From assembly GCA_903933995.1 (NCBI GenBank), contig CAIZMD010000035.1, forward strand, positions 1 to 5,344: DNA of 5,344 nucleotides, written 5' to 3'. The position numbers and the translations under genes are program-made. Below the pieces are notes generated by a model that made no database searches, was not told the DNA's origin, and saw only the letters and a program-made list of their open reading frames with translations. Shown piece after piece: positions 1-5,344 of this stretch (the stretch's first letter is position 1; every line of letters starts with the position of its first letter). This DNA is from an uncultured Bacteroidota bacterium (GTDB lineage Bacteria; Bacteroidota; Bacteroidia; Chitinophagales; Chitinophagaceae).

Positions 1-1
1 A

Positions 2-1948
2 ACTTTTATCAGCAAGATCAGCACTTATCCTATTAACACAGAAATCAGAACAGTAAAAACTTATAGTTCTGGATCTGCTTTAGGTGGCTTAACACTAGGA
101 CCAGCAGGCCCACAAGGTGCTGGTATTCCTGCAGCAAGTGATGCAGGTGCTGTAACCTTAGAGTTAAATACCTCTTTGTTGCTTTTACCTAAGACTCCAA
201 TGGCACGCAGAATTGCAGACCGCAGGGTTGGATTCTTTACGGATGATTTTGTAAAGTATAGCGATGAACAACAAGAAGTAGAAAACGTAGCATTTGCCGT
301 ACGTTGGCGCTTAGAGCCAAAAGATGGCGAATGGGAAAAATGGATGAAAGGTGAATTGGTAGAACCAAAGAAACCAATCATCTATTATATTGATCCAGCT
401 ACACCAAAGCAATGGCGCAAACACCTGATTGCAGGTATCAATGACTGGCAGACTGCTTTTGAAAAAGCAGGTTTCAAAAATGCCATCATGGGTAAAGAGT
501 GGCCTGAAAACGATTCAACTATGAGCATGGAAGACGCACGCTTTTCTGTAGTGCGTTATTTTGCTTCAAACATTGAAAACGCATATGGTCCTAACGTACA
601 CGATCCACGTAGCGGAGAAATCTTAGAAAGTCATATTGGTTGGTACCACAACGTTATGAAGTTGGTGCATGATTGGTATATGATACAAACTGCAGCCGTT
701 GATGCAGGTGCTAGAAAAATGAAATATGATGATGAACTCATGGGAGACCTGATTCGTTTTGTGTCTTCACACGAAGTAGGACATACTTTGGGTCTTCGTC
801 ACAACATGGGTAATAGCTCACAAACTCCAGTTGAAAAGCTGCGCGATAAAGCCTGGGTAGAAGCCAATGGTCACACTGGTTCTATCATGGACTATGCACG
901 TTTTAACTATGTAGCTCAACCAGAAGACAATATTAGCCGCAAAGGATTGTATCCTAGAATTGGCGATTATGACAAATGGGCTATGAAATGGGGTTATGGA
1001 TATATTCCTGGAAAAACAGAAGAGGAATCTAAAATCAACAGTAGCAAAATGGTTACTGCTGCTTTAAAAGAAAACCCACGTCATTGGTTTGGTACCTATG
1101 AAAGCGGTAACAGAGCTGATCCTAGAAGCCAGAGTGAAGACTTGAGTGATAACGCTGTAAAAGCCAGTGAATATGGTATCATGAACCTGAAAAGGGTGAT
1201 GAAAGGCTTACCAGAATGGACCAAGGAAGATGCTGACCAAAACGAAAACATTGCCAATATGTATGGCCAGTTATTGGGTCAGTTCAGAAGGTATGCAGGA
1301 CACGTAACATCTAATGTTGCTGGTGTGTATGAAACTTTCAAAACTGCAGAGTCAAACGAAGCGGTTTATGAAATCACTCCAAAAACACGTCAAAAAGAAG
1401 CGGTGAATTACTTGAACAAACAAGTATTTGAAACCCCAACTTGGTTAATTGACAAAGCGCTTTGGAATAAGATCAACAACCCAGTTGCTAATGATCCCGT
1501 TAGTAGTATGCAAGAAGGCGTTTTGAATGGTTTAATTAGCGCAGATAGAATGGGCCGTTTACAATTAAGCGGTGAGCGTTTTGGAGCAGACAAAGCTTAT
1601 AGCGCATTTGATTTGCTGGGCGATGTTCAAGGAAACTTGTTCAGCGAGTTAAACAGCAAAAAACAAATTGACCACTACCGCAGGTTATTGCAAAAAGCTT
1701 ATGTAGACAGATTATTGAGCATTCTTAATCCAGCTACAGGTGGCTTGACCATTACTATCAGTTTTGGAGGACCAGCAGGACCTTCATTTGATCCTAAAAA
1801 ATCTGATGTTCCTGCTATTGTGCGTGCACAATTAGTTGCATTGCGTTCTCAATTGGGAACTGCTGCTGCAGGTTTTGGAGACAAATTGAGCAAAGTACAT
1901 TTGCAAGACTTGGCAGAAAGAATCAAACAAGGTTTGGATCCTAAATAA
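2..1948 (+). CDS. Zinc-dependent metalloprotease, DUF5117/DUF4953 (Met-zincin) family, 5' truncated by window edge
   Basis: The frame is open from base 2 to the TAA at 1946-1948 and gives 648 residues; the start lies left of the window. The TTG at 176 is only an internal Leu codon, because family-like sequence continues before it. The zinc site is HEVGHTLGLRHN at window residues 257-268 (bases 770-805), an HExxHxxGxxH motif with ligands H257, H261 and H267 and catalytic E258. The Met-turn follows as SIMDYARFNYVAQPED with Met296. Earlier family blocks are also present: KPIIYYIDPATP (about 124-135), WQTAFEKAGFKNAI (about 149-162) and GPNVHDPRSGEI. After the catalytic core comes a mostly helical C-terminal region ending in HLQDLAERIKQGLDP. 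Relatives usually have roughly 800-900 residues and a signal peptide, so about 200 N-terminal residues are probably missing. It should hydrolyse peptides outside the cytoplasm; its substrate cannot be read from sequence. Two Gly/Pro-rich loops (residues 24-51 and 580-602) stand out. A hairpin terminator follows the stop. Confidence 0.93.
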   Translation, partial: TFISKISTYPINTEIRTVKTYSSGSALGGLTLGPAGPQGAGIPAASDAGAVTLELNTSLLLLPKTPMARRIADRRVGFFTDDFVKYSDEQQEVENVAFAVRWRLEPKDGEWEKWMKGELVEPKKPIIYYIDPATPKQWRKHLIAGINDWQTAFEKAGFKNAIMGKEWPENDSTMSMEDARFSVVRYFASNIENAYGPNVHDPRSGEILESHIGWYHNVMKLVHDWYMIQTAAVDAGARKMKYDDELMGDLIRFVSSHEVGHTLGLRHNMGNSSQTPVEKLRDKAWVEANGHTGSIMDYARFNYVAQPEDNISRKGLYPRIGDYDKWAMKWGYGYIPGKTEEESKINSSKMVTAALKENPRHWFGTYESGNRADPRSQSEDLSDNAVKASEYGIMNLKRVMKGLPEWTKEDADQNENIANMYGQLLGQFRRYAGHVTSNVAGVYETFKTAESNEAVYEITPKTRQKEAVNYLNKQVFETPTWLIDKALWNKINNPVANDPVSSMQEGVLNGLISADRMGRLQLSGERFGADKAYSAFDLLGDVQGNLFSELNSKKQIDHYRRLLQKAYVDRLLSILNPATGGLTITISFGGPAGPSFDPKKSDVPAIVRAQLVALRSQLGTAAAGFGDKLSKVHLQDLAERIKQGLDPK

Positions 1949-1964
1949 TCCAGAATAAATAGTT

Positions 1965-2000
1965 AAAAAAACCGTCTCGTTAAACCGAGGCGGTTTTTTT
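1965..2000 (+). terminator. Rho-independent terminator of the metalloprotease gene
   Basis: A 15-bp inverted repeat (1965-1979 with 1986-2000) encloses a 6-base loop (1980-1985). The core ACCGTCTCG pairs with CGAGGCGGT through one T-G wobble, and the outer part pairs a run of seven A with a run of seven T that forms the U-tract. It begins 16 bases after the metalloprotease stop codon. The flanking A and T runs would let it work in either direction, but no gene approaches from the right here, so it most likely ends only the plus-strand transcript. Confidence 0.93.
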
Positions 2001-2004
2001 ATTG

Positions 2005-2036
2005 TTGCTATTGAAAGTCCCTATTTGATAACTTTG
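2005..2036 (+). promoter_or_regulatory. Bacteroidota-type promoter (-33 TTG, -7 TAnnTTTG) for the 2041 gene
   Basis: TAACTTTG at 2029-2036 matches the Bacteroidota -7 consensus TAnnTTTG at every fixed position. A TTG at 2005-2007 lies 21 bases upstream, within the 17-23 base spacing known for this phylum; another TTG directly precedes it. The element ends only four bases before the ATG at 2041, so transcription should begin at or very near that codon. It sits just after the terminator of the previous gene, which makes the 2041 gene an independent transcription unit. The start site is inferred, not seen. Confidence 0.7.
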
Positions 2037-2040
2037 CAAA

Positions 2041-2760
2041 ATGAACCATATGAGAAACTTGCTGCTTTTATTGTCCTTGCTAATACTCACAAAGGTTAAC
2101 GCACAGAAAAACAAACCCCTGATTGGTTATTTGCGTGATAGTGTTACTCATGCGCCAGTAGTATTAGCCAGCATTAGCAATAACAATAGTGGTCAAATAG
2201 TCATGACGGGCAATACGGGTAGGTTCAAATTGAATGTAAAGACCAATGATATTATTTCATTTGCAGCAGTAGGATACCATTTTGATACGGTACAATTAAC
2301 GCGTACATTTTTAGAAAAAGACAGCATTGATTTATATGTATCCCCCCTCGCCCATGACCTAGGTAATGTAACCGTTACTGCAAAAGGTATGAGTGCTTAT
2401 CAAATGGATAGCATGGAAAGAAGAAATGATTTGTTGCACGATATGGTCTCCTACAAGAAACCCACATTTGCCCTAGCTAATAGTGGTGCGGGATTAGGCA
2501 TTAGCATAGATAGGTTTTCCAAACACGAGAAAAGCAAAAGAAGGGCTTTGGATTTCTTTGATCGCAATGAAAAAGAAGCCTATATCAACTACCGATATTC
2601 CCAACAATTAGTAGCTGAGAGTACCGGATTCAAAGACGATACCCTAAGACAGTTTATGCAACAAAGTAGACCCTCTTATGAATGGTTAAGAAGCAATCCT
2701 TCTGATGAAGACATACGCTACTATATCAACGAACAGTTGAAACAATTTAAGAAAGAATAA
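2041..2760 (+). CDS. Exported protein with carboxypeptidase-like regulatory domain and conserved C-terminal region
   Basis: The product has 239 residues. Residues 4-21 form a signal peptide: a short basic start (MRN), a Leu-rich core and a probable signal peptidase I cleavage at VNA|Q, leaving N-terminal Gln as is common in Bacteroidota. There is no lipobox Cys. Residues about 25-115 resemble the CarboxypepD_reg-like beta-sandwich, with the pattern GYLRDSVTHAPVVLASI, TGNTGRFKL and FAAVGYHFDTVQL, ending in a LGNVTVTA strand. This domain has no catalytic role of its own. Residues about 118-239 are charged and probably helical; the segment with NEKEAYINYRYSQQLV, STGF, LRQFMQQSRPSYEWL and YYINEQLKQFKK resembles the C-terminal part of uncharacterised Bacteroidota proteins with the same architecture. 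It is far too short for a TonB-dependent receptor and has no transmembrane barrel. Location is likely periplasmic; function is unknown. ATG 2041 and in-frame ATG 2050 are both possible starts; the second gives the more usual signal peptide. No Shine-Dalgarno sequence is visible. Confidence 0.87.
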   Translation: MNHMRNLLLLLSLLILTKVNAQKNKPLIGYLRDSVTHAPVVLASISNNNSGQIVMTGNTGRFKLNVKTNDIISFAAVGYHFDTVQLTRTFLEKDSIDLYVSPLAHDLGNVTVTAKGMSAYQMDSMERRNDLLHDMVSYKKPTFALANSGAGLGISIDRFSKHEKSKRRALDFFDRNEKEAYINYRYSQQLVAESTGFKDDTLRQFMQQSRPSYEWLRSNPSDEDIRYYINEQLKQFKKE

Positions 2761-2769
2761 GCTACTAAT

Positions 2770-4047
2770 TTACTCGTAACGTAGGGCCACAATTGGATTA
2801 AGTCTAGCGGCCTTCATAGCTGGATAAATACCTGCGGCCAATCCTACCACGGAACAGATGACTATTCCAATGATGACCCATGCCCATGGCACTACAAATC
2901 CTGTTTTAAGGATAATAGAAAAGAGGTTACCCACTAGTACTCCTAAGATGATGCCGAATAGCGCGCCCAACAAAGAAATGATCAAACTTTCAAACAAAAA
3001 TTGCTGACGCACATTCTTGCTCCTGCCACCAATGGCTTTGATCAATCCCACTTCTTTGGTACGTTCATTCACTGCTACCAACATAATATTCATTAGACCA
3101 ATGGCTGCACCAATTAAAGTAATCAAACCAATGGCACCAGCAGATCCAGTAATACTACTTAAGAAGCCTATAAAGAGTTCCGCAAACTTGTCGCTTTTTT
3201 CAATGACAAAATTATCGTCATCAGTAGGGTGCAATTTTCTCACTGCACGGAATACAGAAGTTGCTTCACCTGAAGCCACATCCAGTTCTTTTACATTACC
3301 TACCATGATCCCTAATAAATAAGAAGGGGTGCTATTGGCAAATCTTCTTAGGTTGGTATAGGAGGTAAAAATCATATCATCTTGACGCAACATAGCGCTA
3401 GAGCCCTTGGTCTTAAGCAAGCCAATCACCCTATAGGGTACTGAACCTATCCGAATAATTTTTTCAATAGATTTTTCTGGCTTGTCACCAAATAATTTGG
3501 TAGCCACATTGGCTCCAATTAAACACACATTTCTACCACTTTGAATGTCTAAGCCATTCAGGTTTCTTCCTTGTGCTATGCTATAACCGTTAACCTGTAA
3601 ATAATTTTCGTCTCCACCCCAAAGCGTGATTTGTGGATTGGTTTTCTTTTCCTGATAATGAATTTCTTGGGCACCAGGTCCTCTTCTATAAATAGTAGTG
3701 ATAGAACCAGGATAAGCAAAACCTGCTTTAAAGTATTCCGCGTCTTCTTTTCTAATGGGTTTACCAAGATTAGACTTTTTCTCTTTCTTGCCTCTTTTGG
3801 TTTTGGACATATCTCCATCACCACCTCCACCCATACGAACCCTAGATTCCTTATAACGAATACTAAAGGCATTGGCACCCATAGAAGAGAAACTCTCCTT
3901 CAGGCTCTGGTTCATGGCTTCAATAGCGGTAATAATGCCAATCAAGGCCATAATACCAAAAGCTATAATAGCAACTGTGATGCTGGTTCTAAGTTTGTTA
4001 CTCTTAACCGTGCGCCAAGCTAAATTAAAGGAATCAAGTGTGGTCAT
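2770..4047 (-). CDS. ABC transporter permease, MacB/FtsX type
   Basis: The 425-residue protein has the full MacB-type layout. Transmembrane helix 1 is at about 22-43 after a basic N-terminus (WRTVKSNKLRTS). A large periplasmic domain (MacB_PCD-like, about 45-295) includes TNPQITLWGGDENYL and PYRVIGLLKTKGSS, typical of Bacteroidota members. The FtsX domain then carries three helices at about 300-326, 353-380 and 388-408. The conserved cytoplasmic segment NERTKEVGLIKAIGGRSKNV (327-346), which couples to the ATPase, and the C-terminal PAMKAARLNPIVALRYE are intact. Such permeases work as dimers in the inner membrane with a separate ATPase, and often an adaptor, to move peptides, lipids or drugs or to drive periplasmic work; the substrate here cannot be named. 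No ATPase gene is next to it: nuoN lies 85 bases upstream and a convergent gene 9 bases downstream. Residues 72-97 are an unusual Gly- then Lys-rich insert. The ATG at 4047 directly precedes the standard N-terminus; no Shine-Dalgarno sequence is visible. Confidence 0.93.
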   Translation of the reverse strand: MTTLDSFNLAWRTVKSNKLRTSITVAIIAFGIMALIGIITAIEAMNQSLKESFSSMGANAFSIRYKESRVRMGGGGDGDMSKTKRGKKEKKSNLGKPIRKEDAEYFKAGFAYPGSITTIYRRGPGAQEIHYQEKKTNPQITLWGGDENYLQVNGYSIAQGRNLNGLDIQSGRNVCLIGANVATKLFGDKPEKSIEKIIRIGSVPYRVIGLLKTKGSSAMLRQDDMIFTSYTNLRRFANSTPSYLLGIMVGNVKELDVASGEATSVFRAVRKLHPTDDDNFVIEKSDKFAELFIGFLSSITGSAGAIGLITLIGAAIGLMNIMLVAVNERTKEVGLIKAIGGRSKNVRQQFLFESLIISLLGALFGIILGVLVGNLFSIILKTGFVVPWAWVIIGIVICSVVGLAAGIYPAMKAARLNPIVALRYE

Positions 4048-4132
4048 GCAGTATAAATTAATCCGTCAATACCTTAAAGGTAATTGAGATTGCCCGTTTC
4101 AGGGAAACTGCCGTAATAAATATGAAGAGCGG

Positions 4133-5344
4133 TTAAAAATAGAAATAATTGAGCAATACAGAGGGTAGCAGACCAATCAAAACGATTAAACCAGCTACTA
4201 AGAGCAACCCAATTTTAAATCCACCAGTGATTTCTGAAGTCTCAGCTGCACCTTCTTTAAAGTACATGGCTTGTATTACCCTGAAATAATAATAGACACT
4301 TACGGCTGCAAAAAGAACGGCAACAATTACTATCCAAAGCGCACCACCTGTTTTAACCACGGCCGCTAACATATAATATTTGGCAAAGAATCCAGCGGTT
4401 AAAGGAATCCCTGATAAGGATAATAAACAAATGGTAGTGGCCAATGCCAAAACAGGTTGCGTTTTAGCTAATCCATTGAATCCATCAAGGGTGTAATCTT
4501 TCATTTTAATCAACACGGCAAATACCCCAATGGTAGCTAAACTATAAGCCGCCGCATAAAGAAGAATCCCTTCTTTGGCCAAGTCATTACCGGCATACAA
4601 GGCAAATAGCATAAATCCAGCCTGGGCAATACTAGAATAAGCCAGCATTCTTTTCACACTTTGCTGAAACACAGCAGTAATATTTCCAATTAATAATGTA
4701 GCAATTATGACAAAGGATAATAAGATTTTCCAAGTAGCACCCATTAAATCGCTCTGTGATTCAAATAAACGCATAAAGGCAAAAAAGCCTGCTGCTTTAA
4801 CCACGGTAGCCATAAAAGATGTAAACACAGAAGGTGCACCATCATATACATCAGGGGTCCAAAAATGGAATGGCGCAGCCGATACTTTAAAACACATGGA
4901 AACAAACAACAAAATCAAACCAGATACGGTTAGAAAAGACACTTTGGGTATACCACCCACAGTTATTTCTGGCGTGCCAGGGTTAATTCCAAAACTTCCA
5001 CTACCGCCATAAATCAAGGCAATACCCATGAGCATAATGCCAGTAGAAAAAGAACCCATCAACAAATATTTTAAAGACGCTTCATTGCTTTTCAAATTCT
5101 TTTTGTCAGCACCTGTAAGAATATACAAAGGAATAGACATAATCTCCACGCCCAAGAACAACATTAATAAACCGTTGAAAGAAGTTAAGATGGTAACACC
5201 ACAAAGCACAAAGAAGACCAACGCAAAATACTCTGCTGGATGCACACCGGTGTTCTCAATATCCTTACCACTTAATAACACATAAATGAGGGTAGCTACA
5301 ATGGCAATGGTATTAAAGAAAATACCAAACTGCTCAAAATGCAA
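4133..5344 (-). CDS. nuoN: NADH-quinone oxidoreductase (complex I) subunit N, 5' truncated by window edge
   Basis: A 403-residue C-terminal portion of the antiporter-like membrane subunit NuoN, which carries protons in the membrane arm of complex I and lies next to NuoM and NuoK. About 12 of the usual 14 transmembrane helices are present. The signature FKVSAAPFHFWTPDVYDGAP spans residues 152-171, and KRMLAYSSIAQAG spans 231-243. Charged residues that align with those important in E. coli NuoN are all kept: E67 (E133), K92 (K158), K153 (K217), H160 (H224), K183 (K247) and K322 (K395); the alignment was made by eye. The offset to E. coli suggests roughly 65 missing N-terminal residues. The first visible codon (TTG, 5344-5342) is an internal Leu, not a start. 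NuoN is normally the last gene of the nuo operon, so nuoM probably lies to the right. No convincing terminator follows the TAA at 4135-4133, so read-through into the permease gene is possible. Confidence 0.96.
   Translation of the reverse strand: MHFEQFGIFFNTIAIVATLIYVLLSGKDIENTGVHPAEYFALVFFVLCGVTILTSFNGLLMLFLGVEIMSIPLYILTGADKKNLKSNEASLKYLLMGSFSTGIMLMGIALIYGGSGSFGINPGTPEITVGGIPKVSFLTVSGLILLFVSMCFKVSAAPFHFWTPDVYDGAPSVFTSFMATVVKAAGFFAFMRLFESQSDLMGATWKILLSFVIIATLLIGNITAVFQQSVKRMLAYSSIAQAGFMLFALYAGNDLAKEGILLYAAAYSLATIGVFAVLIKMKDYTLDGFNGLAKTQPVLALATTICLLSLSGIPLTAGFFAKYYMLAAVVKTGGALWIVIVAVLFAAVSVYYYFRVIQAMYFKEGAAETSEITGGFKIGLLLVAGLIVLIGLLPSVLLNYFYF

Noticed and set aside
98..133. Collagen-like GPAGPQGAGIP stretch considered as a collagen repeat domain.
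   Set aside because: It is too short and loses the Gly-X-Y period after a few triplets; it is better described as a Gly/Pro-rich loop.
61..381. Minus-strand open frame of 106 codons at the left end.
   Set aside because: It lies wholly inside the metalloprotease gene, whose plus-strand frame has clear family motifs. The minus-strand product has no recognisable domain.
3576..4087. Overlapping open frames on both strands within and just before the permease gene.
   Set aside because: They are out-of-frame shadows of the permease, which has full-length family similarity. Their products are low-complexity and unlike any family I know.
4048..4132. Possible promoter or terminator between nuoN and the permease gene (minus strand): TACCTTTA at 4082-4075, and a GTTTC/GAAAC hairpin near 4095-4109.
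   Set aside because: The promoter-like octamer lacks the final G and has no TTG at proper spacing upstream. The hairpin is only 5 bp with a 3-base loop and has no T-run after it. Neither is strong enough to call.
4707..5285. Two plus-strand open frames opposite nuoN.
   Set aside because: They lie antisense to conserved NuoN helices and catalytic Lys/His positions; their sequence is explained by coding on the other strand.

Overview
The window looks like ordinary chromosomal DNA from a member of the phylum Bacteroidota, most likely the Chitinophagaceae or a near relative. Three things point there. The protein families match: a DUF5117/DUF4953-type zinc metalloprotease, a secreted protein with a carboxypeptidase-like regulatory domain, and a MacB-type permease whose closest recognisable relatives are Bacteroidota proteins. 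The only clear promoter has the Bacteroidota form (TTG, 21-base spacer, TAnnTTTG). The DNA is AT-rich and no Shine-Dalgarno sequence precedes the visible starts. Placement below phylum is an inference.

Layout. Bases 2-1948 (+) are the 3' three quarters of a large secreted zinc metalloprotease, cut by the left window edge. A strong hairpin terminator (1965-2000) closes it. A short intergenic stretch then carries a promoter that almost touches the start of the next gene (2041-2760, +), which encodes a small exported protein with an N-terminal beta-sandwich domain and a conserved C-terminal region of unknown function. Nine bases later this gene meets the end of a convergent gene (4047-2770, -) for a FtsX/MacB-type ABC transporter permease. 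Upstream of that on the same strand, after 85 bases, lies nuoN (5344-4133, -), subunit N of respiratory complex I, which is cut by the right window edge and is probably the end of a nuo operon.

How the genes relate. There are two transcription directions converging at about base 2765. The two left genes encode exported proteins but are separated by a terminator and a new promoter, so they are probably independent units. On the right, nuoN could read through into the permease gene because no convincing terminator lies between them, but nothing links the two functions. No RNA genes, mobile elements, CRISPR arrays or phage genes are visible, and no stretch over 300 bases lacks a gene. I see no evidence of a new multi-gene system; the observations listed are modest and specific to single genes or sites.
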